Source: Gammaproteobacteria bacterium (lineage in GTDB: Bacteria; Pseudomonadota; Gammaproteobacteria; Chromatiales; Chromatiaceae). From it: a stretch of 32,844 nucleotides of DNA. The notes beneath the pieces are model-generated. The model worked only from the letters and a program-made list of their open reading frames with translations. It did not search any database and was not told the origin of the DNA. Positions 9,945 through 17,039 of this stretch are shown here, in pieces. Position 1 is the first letter of the stretch. Every line of letters starts with the position of its first letter. The DNA is taken from contig JAGRGQ010000043.1 of the NCBI GenBank assembly GCA_020445405.1, forward strand, positions 1 through 32,844, given 5' to 3'. The position numbers and the translations under genes are program-made.

Positions 9945-9984
9945 ATATGCCATGGCGTCTCAGGCCAGCGGCGATGTGGCATAT
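9945..9984. repeat. inverted repeat before the response regulator
   Basis: ATATGCCA (9945-9952) is the exact reverse complement of TGGCATAT (9977-9984), with a 24-base loop. It lies 57 bp before the receiver gene and could be an operator or a leader hairpin. The rest of the 9793-10040 gap shows nothing recognisable. Confidence 0.3.
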
Positions 9985-10040
9985 CATTTTTGATAAACAA
10001 CGTGCGAGAGTTTCCCGACGGCGGGAAGGTGAATCCAAGG

Positions 10041-10397
10041 ATGCGGGTGCTGATTGTAGACGATGAACTGGAATGGCAGGAGCTGCTGACCGAGATAATC
10101 GGAGGTGCTGGCGAAGAGGTCTATATCGAATCCGCGGTCGACGGTTTCGAGGCGGGCCGGAAGGTGCGCTGGTTCAAGCCAGATTTCGTGCTGCTGGATC
10201 TCGGCATGCCTGGCATCGACGGTATAAAACTGTGCCGTGCCATTAAAACCGATCCGGAAACCGAGTCTGTACGGGTGATCGCGATTACCGGAAAAGCCAC
10301 ACCGGAGAATGTAGAACACCTGCTCTCGGCGGGTGCGGAACACTGTCTGGGCAAACCCCTCGACTACGATAGTCTGCTTGCCATTATGGGGTTATGA
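10041..10397 (+). CDS. single-domain response regulator (receiver only)
   Basis: A stand-alone CheY-like receiver of 118 residues. The acidic pair is D7/D8, the phospho-acceptor is D53 (LLDLGMPG), and the switch residues are T83 and K105, so all key residues are present. No output domain follows. The ATG at 10041 is chosen because it matches the usual receiver N-terminus (MRVLIVDDE); GTG at 10029 and TTG at 9990 are in-frame alternatives. The sequence is closely similar to the receiver half of the HTH-receiver protein at 14497, sharing the EW..LL pattern, the DGFEAG stretch and the DPET stretch, so the two are paralogues. It ends 27 bp before the hybrid kinase and is probably in one operon with it, as a phosphotransfer partner or a kinase-to-regulator shuttle. 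Confidence 0.9.
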   Translation: MRVLIVDDELEWQELLTEIIGGAGEEVYIESAVDGFEAGRKVRWFKPDFVLLDLGMPGIDGIKLCRAIKTDPETESVRVIAITGKATPENVEHLLSAGAEHCLGKPLDYDSLLAIMGL

Positions 10398-10424
10398 AAC
10401 CATGCTGATGAGCCATCGATCTTC

Positions 10425-12581
10425 ATGAATAACAATCAATCCGATTCGATTCCCTATTCCGCCATTGTCTGTGCCACCATTGCTGCCGCCGGCGTGGCAT
10501 TCTGGATCGTCACGAGCATGCCGTTCAAATCGTCGCCAACGGTTTTGGCGCCGTTGTTGTGGCTCTGTTTTTTCACCGCCATTGGCGGATTTGTTCATCT
10601 CTGCACCAAACACTATACAGACAGTGTCAGGCAGGAGCGGGATCGGTTGGATGCCATGGTGCAGAAACGGACCGCGGAACTTCAGCGCACCTTGCAGGAG
10701 CTGCAGTCGGGTTACATCGAGATCGAGAGAGCGCATCAGGAGTGGGAACAGGCTTTTGACGCGCTTGGAGAACTGGTGTTTCTACACGATGAGCAGGGAC
10801 GCATTCAGCGCGTCAACAAAGCCTATGCAACCAGGGCGGGGCTGGACTACGCTGAAATACTGAACAGACCTTATTGGGAGGTATTTCCAAACAGCGAGAT
10901 ATGCATCGGCGGGTTTCCCAATCTGCCGGACAGTTCGGAAGATGAAGATATACGGCTGAAAAACGGAGAGGTTTACAGGTCGAAAGTGTATGTGGTTCGG
11001 AATGGGGACGGAAGTTTTCGTTATTCACTGCGCATCCTGACCAACATAACCGAGCGTATACAGTTGGACAAACAGCTAAATCTTCTGCTGCAGGCGGTGG
11101 AGTACAGTAATGCTTCGGTGGTGATTACCGATCTTGCGGGCAATATTCAGTTCGTCAATCAGCGGTTTGAACAGGTGACCGGATACAGCCGCGAGGAGGT
11201 ATACGGAAAGAGTCCCCGCATCCTTAAGTCCGGTGAAACCGCCAGCGATGTGTATGCCTCGATGTGGCAGACCATCACTGCGGGAAAAGAGTGGAAGGGC
11301 GAGTTTCATAACCGCAAGAAAAACGGCACGCTTTTCTGGGAGTCGGCCACAGTCACGCCTATCGTGGACGAACGTGACAAGATTGCCGGATATATGGCAA
11401 TCAAGGAAGACATCAATCATCAGAAACTGGCCCAGGAAGCGATGCGACGGTCGCAGAAAATGGAGGCGCTGGGCCATTTGACCGGTGGTATCGCTCACGA
11501 TTTCAATAATCTGCTGGGGATAATCATCGGCAATCTTGATTTCCTGAGACGGCTGGTACGGGATGACGAAAGAGCTCTCAATCGCGTTGAAACCGCGTCC
11601 AAGGCGACGCTGCGCGGTGCCGCACTGACCAAGCAATTGTTATCGTTCTCCAGCCGTCAGGCAATGACCCGCGATGCGGTCGATACCAATCGGGTTGTCC
11701 GCGAAATGCAAGACCTGCTGGCGAGGTCGCTCAACCCCGAGGTGGAGTTGCAGACCGCGCTGGACGAGTCGTTGTGGATCACCGATATCGATCCCGGCGA
11801 ACTGGAGGATGCATTATTGAATCTGGCGCTGAACGCCAAGGCCGCAATGCCGAATGGCGGCCGATTGACAATTGCCACCGCCAATATCTATCTGGACGAC
11901 TACTACGCTCACTTCCATGCCGATGTAGATCCAGGGGATTATGTGGAGTTGACGGTTTCCGATACCGGTTGCGGCATGTCCAGGGAAGTGCAGGAACATG
12001 CCTTCGAGCCGTTTTATTCAACCCGTCCCAAGGGCGAGGGCACAGGACTGGGATTGAGTATGGTGTACGGATTCGTGCAGCGCGCAGGCGGTCATGCGAC
12101 GATCCAGTCGGAGCTGGGAAACGGCACCCGAATTCGGCTCTATCTCCCACGTTCGAAAAGGACCGAAGAGTCGGGCTTGGTCCGTCCGGCTGTTACCGTT
12201 CCCACTCACAACGGCCAGGGAAATATATTGGTAGTGGACGATGAACAGGAGCTCAAGGAGCTTACCGTGGAGTTTCTGAGGGAAGCCGGCTATATGGTCA
12301 AAGCCGCCGCAAATGGGCCGGACGCCATGGACGTGCTGGAGAGATATCCCGAGATAAACCTGCTATTCAGCGATGTGCTGATGCCCGGCGGCATGAATGG
12401 ATATGAACTGGCCGTAAAAGCGCAGGAGAAGCACCCTGGGCTTAAAGTGCTGTTGACGTCGGGTTTTACCGACAACACGGTTGTGGATGACATCAGGCAA
12501 CGCTTCTCCACCGGAATTTTGAACAAACCATTCCGCAAGGAGGATCTGGTACAGCGGGTGCGGCAGGTTCTGGAGCAATGA
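10425..12581 (+). CDS. membrane-bound PAS hybrid histidine kinase
   Basis: A 718-residue sensor kinase. Two hydrophobic segments (about 10-31 and 38-61) with a very short loop between them anchor it, so sensing is probably cytoplasmic. A coiled coil (65-105) leads to a first PAS domain (about 107-215) and a second, well-conserved PAS-PAC (about 221-340). The dimerisation domain has H358 in GGIAHDFNN, the hybrid-kinase variant of the H-box. The ATPase domain shows the N box near 466 (NLALNA), DTGCGMS at 513 and a GEGTGLGLS lid. A C-terminal receiver follows, with D650 in SDVLMPGG. The receiver is directly attached with no HPt domain, so phosphate is expected to pass through a separate partner or to limit the kinase itself. 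Neighbours on both sides are receivers, its likely partners. The PAS ligand (haem, flavin or other) cannot be told from sequence alone. Confidence 0.95.
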   Translation: MNNNQSDSIPYSAIVCATIAAAGVAFWIVTSMPFKSSPTVLAPLLWLCFFTAIGGFVHLCTKHYTDSVRQERDRLDAMVQKRTAELQRTLQELQSGYIEIERAHQEWEQAFDALGELVFLHDEQGRIQRVNKAYATRAGLDYAEILNRPYWEVFPNSEICIGGFPNLPDSSEDEDIRLKNGEVYRSKVYVVRNGDGSFRYSLRILTNITERIQLDKQLNLLLQAVEYSNASVVITDLAGNIQFVNQRFEQVTGYSREEVYGKSPRILKSGETASDVYASMWQTITAGKEWKGEFHNRKKNGTLFWESATVTPIVDERDKIAGYMAIKEDINHQKLAQEAMRRSQKMEALGHLTGGIAHDFNNLLGIIIGNLDFLRRLVRDDERALNRVETASKATLRGAALTKQLLSFSSRQAMTRDAVDTNRVVREMQDLLARSLNPEVELQTALDESLWITDIDPGELEDALLNLALNAKAAMPNGGRLTIATANIYLDDYYAHFHADVDPGDYVELTVSDTGCGMSREVQEHAFEPFYSTRPKGEGTGLGLSMVYGFVQRAGGHATIQSELGNGTRIRLYLPRSKRTEESGLVRPAVTVPTHNGQGNILVVDDEQELKELTVEFLREAGYMVKAAANGPDAMDVLERYPEINLLFSDVLMPGGMNGYELAVKAQEKHPGLKVLLTSGFTDNTVVDDIRQRFSTGILNKPFRKEDLVQRVRQVLEQ

Positions 12582-12694
12582 GTCTCGAGGCATTGCAGTG
12601 AAGAAGAGTCCGATGTGCCATTTTGCATCGACATCGAGAAGGCTTCGCCATTGCAGCAGCGGGCATGGGCATGGCGGTCAACAGGAGCGGAGCA

Positions 12695-13078
12695 ATGGAT
12701 GATCCAACGCTTGTGGTTGTGGACGACGAAATCGAGATGGCGGGATTTGTTGCGGAAGTCGCAGAGGTTGTCGGCTTTCAGGTGTCTGTGGTTACCAGCG
12801 TGCAGCAGTTGAGAAAAACGCTGGAAACAGCGCGCCCCGATGTCATCGTCATTGATATATTCATGCCTGACACCGATGGATTCGAGCTCATAGGCGAGCT
12901 GGCGGAGCAGGGTTGCGCATCGGGCATTATTCTTATCAGCGGTTATGGCAATACCCTGCTGAACGGTGCCGGGAAGATCGCTGCGGCGAGGGGATTGAAT
13001 CTGTTGTCGGTTATTTCCAAGCCGTTCCGTCTCTCCGAACTGGAATCTGCGCTGCAATACGCGATAAGCGCGGGGTAG
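12695..13078 (+). CDS. single-domain response regulator
   Basis: A receiver of 127 residues with acidic pair D10/D11, phospho-acceptor D54 (VIDIFMPDTDG), a switch serine in LISGYG and a lysine in ISKPFR. The ATG at 12695 is chosen over in-frame starts from 12623 because an AGGAGCGGAG ribosome site precedes it and the upstream residues do not look like a receiver. It resembles the receiver of the next gene, with a shared ILISGY stretch and the same long insert before the switch lysine, suggesting a local duplication. It ends 7 bp before the receiver-EAL gene, so the two are almost certainly co-transcribed. With no output domain, it probably acts by phosphotransfer or protein contact. Confidence 0.92.
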   Translation: MDDPTLVVVDDEIEMAGFVAEVAEVVGFQVSVVTSVQQLRKTLETARPDVIVIDIFMPDTDGFELIGELAEQGCASGIILISGYGNTLLNGAGKIAAARGLNLLSVISKPFRLSELESALQYAISAG

Positions 13079-13085
13079 TTGGCTT

Positions 13086-14273
13086 ATGGCATACAGAAAG
13101 CGGCTGCTGGTTCTTGACGATGAACGCGATATCGCTGAGTTTGTGCGGGATGTCGCCATTGAATCCGGCTACGATGCGCTGGCCAGTAACAGCTCCGCGG
13201 CGTTTCCTTCTGTCTACTCTAGCGACATAGATGTCGTGGTGCTCGATCTGATGATGCCGGGTACTGACGGTATCGAGATCATACGCTTCCTGGCCGAGTG
13301 CGGATCCAACACATCCGTAATCCTGATCAGCGGCTACAATGCGGGTGTGCTGCATTCAGCTCAGGAACTCGCATCGGAGCATGGACTGCATGTCATTGGC
13401 AGTCTCACCAAGCCTATTCGATACGAAGAGCTGGAGCAGCTGTTGGCGACGGTACCGGCGCTGCTTCCCATGCGCCGCCTGTCCGATACCGGCCGGTTGG
13501 AGAAACCGGGGATAGATGAGTTTATTGCTGCGATCGACAACGGCGAAATCGTTCCCTACTTTCAGCCGCAGCTCGATATCGCCAGCCAGACATTAATTGG
13601 CGTCGAGGCACTGGTGCGCTGGGAACATCCTTACCGCGGGCTGCTCCCGGCAGGATTGATTCTCGAACTGGCGCATGAAGCCGACCTGCTGGTTGAGTTG
13701 TCCACCTGTGTATTGAACCAGTCGCTGACGCAATGTCGCAAATGGCTGGAAGAGGGCCTGAAGACCCTGGTTTCGATTAATATGTCAGCCGATATCTTCA
13801 AAGATCTGGGCCTTCCAACAATGCTGGAAGAGCAGTTGCAGATGCATCGTCTTGACCCGGGCCAGATCACGCTTGAAGTGACGGAGTCGGCCCTGATGCA
13901 GGAGTTGGTAAAATCCCTGGATACCTTGACCCGGCTGCGGATGAAAGGAATAGCACTCTCAATCGACGATTTCGGCACCGGTTACTCGTCGCTCGTTCAG
14001 CTGCACCGAATTCCGTTTTCCGAGATGAAAATCGACCGATCGTTCGTAGTGAATGCGTTGACCGACGAAGAGGCGCTGGCGATCGTCAAGATCACGATAA
14101 TGCTGGGTCACGAACTGGGCATGAAGGTGATCGCGGAAGGTATTGAGAACCGGCAGACTTGGGATTTGCTTGCGACGCTCGGCTGCGACGCTGCCCAGGG
14201 ATACTTTATCGCCAAGCCGATGCCCGGTGATGCACTGTCAGCCTGGGCGCAATCGCATCGCACGCTGCATTGA
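13086..14273 (+). CDS. receiver-EAL c-di-GMP phosphodiesterase
   Basis: A two-domain response regulator of 395 residues that should hydrolyse cyclic di-GMP to pGpG when phosphorylated. The receiver (1-122) has D11/D12, phospho-acceptor D54 and K109. The EAL domain (about 145-390) has the signature E174-A-L-V-R-W. It also keeps NMS, EVTES, DDFGTGYSS, KIDRSFV, AEGIE and QGYFIAKPM, so every metal-binding and catalytic motif I would check is present and it is probably active. There is no GGDEF domain. It closes the hybrid kinase cluster and supplies the only enzymatic output, linking the sensor to c-di-GMP and thus to biofilm or motility. The giant RTX protein nearby is a possible surface target, but that is inference. 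Confidence 0.95.
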   Translation: MAYRKRLLVLDDERDIAEFVRDVAIESGYDALASNSSAAFPSVYSSDIDVVVLDLMMPGTDGIEIIRFLAECGSNTSVILISGYNAGVLHSAQELASEHGLHVIGSLTKPIRYEELEQLLATVPALLPMRRLSDTGRLEKPGIDEFIAAIDNGEIVPYFQPQLDIASQTLIGVEALVRWEHPYRGLLPAGLILELAHEADLLVELSTCVLNQSLTQCRKWLEEGLKTLVSINMSADIFKDLGLPTMLEEQLQMHRLDPGQITLEVTESALMQELVKSLDTLTRLRMKGIALSIDDFGTGYSSLVQLHRIPFSEMKIDRSFVVNALTDEEALAIVKITIMLGHELGMKVIAEGIENRQTWDLLATLGCDAAQGYFIAKPMPGDALSAWAQSHRTLH

Positions 14274-14432
14274 ACCGATAGGCGAATGGATCTGAGCCAT
14301 CACTGCCGCTTACACCAACCAATTCACGTTTGAGATTCCCCTCACACTCCAAAACAGAGCCTTGATAAAAGCTTTAAAAGCAGCCTTATGTTTTTGATTC
14401 TGTTGGCTAAACGATATTAACGATAATTGCTG

Positions 14433-14450
14433 CACACAATTTTTTGTGTG
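14433..14450. promoter_or_regulatory. palindrome upstream of HTH-receiver gene, possible operator
   Basis: CACACAA (14433-14439) and TTGTGTG (14444-14450) form a perfect 7-bp palindrome around TTTT, 47 bp before the ATG of the HTH-receiver gene. Such a dyad could bind the product itself or another dimeric regulator, or could overlap the promoter in this AT-rich gap (14274-14496). No clear -35/-10 pair could be fixed. Confidence 0.35.
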
Positions 14451-14496
14451 ATATCATTACTGCGCTAGTGGGTAGCATGAGTTGGAACTGTGATAT

Positions 14497-15090
14497 ATGA
14501 CAATTAGAAAACCCTACTTGACTCCCACTGAAGTCGCAAACATGCTCCGGGTAGCTACAGTCACAGTCAGGATGTGGGCGCAAAAAGGGATGCTTAAAGC
14601 TGAAGTAACCCCAGGTGGACACCGCCGCTATATGCTGCGGGAAGTCAAACGGTTCGCCAGGAGTCACGGGATTGCACTTCAGTTGGAGAGTGATGCACAG
14701 CTGCGCGTATTGATCGCCGACGATGAACCGGAGTGGATCGAACTGCTGGTGGAAATACTCAGTGAAACTGAGGATGATGTCGTCATCGAGACCGCCGCCG
14801 ATGGTTTTGAGGCTGGCCAGAAAGTCGCGGGCTTCCGTCCACATCTGGTTTTGCTCGATCTGATGATGCCGGGTATCGATGGCGTACAGGTTTGCCAGGC
14901 AATAAAACGCGATCCGGAAACAAGCTCCGCAAGGGTCATCTGCGTTTCCGGATTTATCGATGAAGAGAGCAAAAAGCGGTTGAAGGATGCAGGTGTAGAA
15001 CGCTGCATTGCCAAGCCGATAGATACCACTGAGCTGTTGAGCGTCATCGGTCTGCAATCGGCCCGCCGCGAGGTTGCACCCAACTGGTGA
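14497..15090 (+). CDS. MerR/excisionase-type HTH fused to a C-terminal receiver
   Basis: A 197-residue protein with an N-terminal DNA-binding domain (about 6-58) of the MerR/excisionase/BldC class, including a VATVTVRMWAQKG recognition segment and a TPGGHRRY wing. A typical receiver (about 68-190) follows, with D75/D76, phospho-acceptor D121 (LLDLMMPG), S151 and K173. The order HTH then receiver is the reverse of ordinary response regulators. The TPGGHRRY wing is also seen in IS607-type serine recombinases, but no recombinase domain is present. The receiver is a close paralogue of the single-domain regulator at 10041. It is separated from the EAL gene by 223 bp and probably has its own promoter. 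It is the only DNA-binding output in the cluster, so it is the likely transcriptional arm of the kinase. Confidence 0.92.
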   Translation: MTIRKPYLTPTEVANMLRVATVTVRMWAQKGMLKAEVTPGGHRRYMLREVKRFARSHGIALQLESDAQLRVLIADDEPEWIELLVEILSETEDDVVIETAADGFEAGQKVAGFRPHLVLLDLMMPGIDGVQVCQAIKRDPETSSARVICVSGFIDEESKKRLKDAGVERCIAKPIDTTELLSVIGLQSARREVAPNW

Positions 15091-15254
15091 TCACAGTGCG
15101 CACGGCGCACACGATGCCGGTCGGAGCCAGTCTCCAGGTGGTGTTTGAAGATACGTCAAGGGCGGCGCGGCAGGCGATAAACCGGATCGTCGCCAACTTG
15201 TTGGAGCCCTGTCAGCGACTTACGCTTTCGTTGAAAATCCATTCAGCAGCCTGA
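15087..15254 (+). CDS. possible 55-codon ORF overlapping the HTH-receiver stop
   Basis: A GTG at 15087 overlaps the stop of the preceding gene (GTGA), and the frame runs 55 codons to 15254, crossing the 3' end of the dehydrogenase on the other strand by 35 bp. The peptide includes a VVFEDTSRAARQAINRIV stretch that looks helical. No family is recognised and no clear ribosome site is seen. It may be chance; a 6-bp hairpin (15096-15110) lies within it. Confidence 0.15.
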   Translation: MITVRTAHTMPVGASLQVVFEDTSRAARQAINRIVANLLEPCQRLTLSLKIHSAA

Positions 15255-16107
15255 TCAGGCTGGATGTATCCCAACGGCCGCCACCCAGCTCCTGCAGTTC
15301 CGCGTAGAACTGATCGACCAGCGCGGTCAGCGGCAAGCGGGCACCGTTTCGGCGTCCCTCGTTCAGGCAGATACCCAGGTCCTTGCGCATCCAGTTCACG
15401 GCAAAGCCGAAATCGAACTCATCATTCAGCATACTCAATCCGCGGTTCTCCATCTGCCAGGACTGTGCTGCACCTTTGGATATCACATCCACAACTTTGA
15501 CTCCGTCGAGACCCGCCCGCTGCGCAAAATTCAGTCCCTCCGCCAGTCCCTGCACGATACCGGCGATGCAGATCTGGTTGACCATTTTGGTAAGCTGGCC
15601 GGAGCCGATCGGGCCGAGCAGTGCGGCCGCGCGGGCGTAGCAGAGAATTACCGGCCGGGCGCGTTCGAAGTGCCCGGCATCACCGCCCAGCATAACCGTC
15701 AGCGTACCGTTTTCCGCACCCGACTGGCCGCCGGATACCGGAGCATCGAGGAATCCCACCTGGGATTTCGCTGTCAGGGCGCCTATTTCCCGTGCCACTT
15801 CAGCCGATGCGGTTGTGTGGTCGACCAGCAGCGAGCCGGGCGCCATGCCCGCCAAAACACCCTGCTCACCGTAAATCACCGAGCGCAGGTCGTCATCGTT
15901 GCCGACACAGACGAAGACTATTTCCGCCCCCTCAGCGGCATCCCGCGGCGTCTGGCCGAAACTGCCTCGGTATTGGTTGACCCAGGTCTGCGCCTTGGCC
16001 GTGGTTCTGTTATAAACCCGGACCTGGTGGCCGGCTTTGGCCAGATGGCCGGCCATGGGATGGCCCATGACACCCAAGCCGATGAATGCTACTTTTTTTT
16101 TGTCCAT
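15220..16107 (-). CDS. NAD(P)-dependent beta-hydroxyacid dehydrogenase (3-hydroxyisobutyrate dehydrogenase family)
   Basis: A cytosolic oxidoreductase of 295 residues. The Rossmann dinucleotide motif GLGVMG starts at residue 10. The substrate-binding signature DAPVSGG is in the middle, and the catalytic lysine sits in a QLTKMVNQ context, followed by the helical C-terminal domain. The family includes 3-hydroxyisobutyrate, tartronate-semialdehyde and glyoxylate/succinic-semialdehyde reductases, and the exact substrate cannot be read from sequence. The start ATG at 16107 follows CTGGAG at about 12 bases. It lies downstream of nrdJb on the same strand, separated by 125 bp, and no functional link to the reductase is apparent. 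It is convergent with the HTH-receiver gene. Confidence 0.92.
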   Translation of the reverse strand: MDKKKVAFIGLGVMGHPMAGHLAKAGHQVRVYNRTTAKAQTWVNQYRGSFGQTPRDAAEGAEIVFVCVGNDDDLRSVIYGEQGVLAGMAPGSLLVDHTTASAEVAREIGALTAKSQVGFLDAPVSGGQSGAENGTLTVMLGGDAGHFERARPVILCYARAAALLGPIGSGQLTKMVNQICIAGIVQGLAEGLNFAQRAGLDGVKVVDVISKGAAQSWQMENRGLSMLNDEFDFGFAVNWMRKDLGICLNEGRRNGARLPLTALVDQFYAELQELGGGRWDTSSLIRLLNGFSTKA

Positions 16108-16232
16108 AGCGGTGCTGTTCTCCAGAACCCTACTGATCCAATCACTCGCCGTTCCGGATCCTATCCTCCCCGGACCCGGTACGCACCGGTTTCAGTGCGG
16201 TCTGCGTCTTCCGAGCAGAGTACGGAAGAGAT

Positions 16233-16928
16233 TCAACTGCACTTCGACTCTCCGCAATTGAGGCAGGTCATGCAACCATCCATCTGAATCATCGCTTTTG
16301 TACTGCACTTTTTACAGAGCTGCGCGCCTTCCGGGAATTCGCTGCAGTGGTCAACATCGGAACGATCGATCGACTCTTCATACAGCGCGCGTTTTTCTTC
16401 GATCAGTTTCCGCTGGTGCTCGTCCGGGCCATCCACCTTGAGCATGCCTATCATCACCAGATGACAGTGGATTACGTCGCCGATCTCGGCCACCAGCGAG
16501 GGCATGTATTTTCCGCCCTTCTTGAAATAACCGCCGGCAGGATCGAAAACGGAGCGCAACTCCTCCACCAGGAAGGATATATCCCCGCCCTTGCGGAAGA
16601 CCGCCGAAATAATCCGGGTCAGTGCAACGATCCACTGAAAATGGTCCATGTTCTTGGAGTTGATGAATACCTCGAACGGGCGCCGTATCTCATGCGGCGT
16701 GCCGTGATTCAGGATGATGTCGTTGATCGTGACGTACAGCGCATGCTCGCTCAGCGGGGTCTTGATCTTGTAGGTCGAGCCGAACAGCATCTCGGGACGC
16801 GCGACCTTCTCGTGCATGTGTATGATATTGTCGTCGGATCTGGCGGACTCCGCCTGTGCTGCCTGAGACGCCTCCTCTTCGCTGATGACGCTGTAATCCA
16901 CAATCTTCTTATCGATCTTGATAGTCAT
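16233..16928 (-). CDS. nrdJb: class II ribonucleotide reductase subunit NrdJb
   Basis: The second polypeptide of a split adenosylcobalamin-dependent ribonucleotide reductase, as described in Pseudomonas. It carries the TSCPD-type region (about residues 45-150, with LYVTINDI and GKYMPSLVAEIGD stretches). The C-terminal tail has six cysteines within the last 26 residues (CKKC, CMTC, NC, KC). These are expected to bind zinc and to re-reduce the active-site cysteines of NrdJa after each turnover. The ATG at 16928 is preferred because an AGGT site lies seven bases upstream; the longer frame would add nine residues. It follows nrdJa with a 111-bp gap containing hairpins and is probably co-transcribed. 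It looks intact. Confidence 0.9.
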   Translation of the reverse strand: MTIKIDKKIVDYSVISEEEASQAAQAESARSDDNIIHMHEKVARPEMLFGSTYKIKTPLSEHALYVTINDIILNHGTPHEIRRPFEVFINSKNMDHFQWIVALTRIISAVFRKGGDISFLVEELRSVFDPAGGYFKKGGKYMPSLVAEIGDVIHCHLVMIGMLKVDGPDEHQRKLIEEKRALYEESIDRSDVDHCSEFPEGAQLCKKCSTKAMIQMDGCMTCLNCGESKCS

Positions 16929-16980
16929 AGTGTTACCTAAATGCGCAGCGGCCATGAGCCTGCGCTTGTTTTATCCTGTT

Positions 16981-17038
16981 GCACGACGCGGTGAACCCGT
17001 CGTGCGTATGCGTTTATCCTGCCCAGGCTTCCAGCCTG
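16981..17038 (-). other. two intercistronic hairpins between nrdJa and nrdJb
   Basis: Read on the minus strand, CAGGCT/AGCCTG (17024-17038, three-base loop) lies directly after the nrdJa stop. GCACGACG/CGTCGTGC (16981-17005, nine-base loop) follows it. Neither has a T-run. They could set the ratio of the two subunits by protecting the upstream message or by partial attenuation. Confidence 0.5.
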
Positions 17039-17039
17039 T

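Noticed and set aside
9965-9995. Sigma54-like TGGCAT...TTTTTGA before the receiver at 10041
   Set aside because: The -12 GC is missing, and no enhancer-binding regulator with an AAA domain is encoded nearby.
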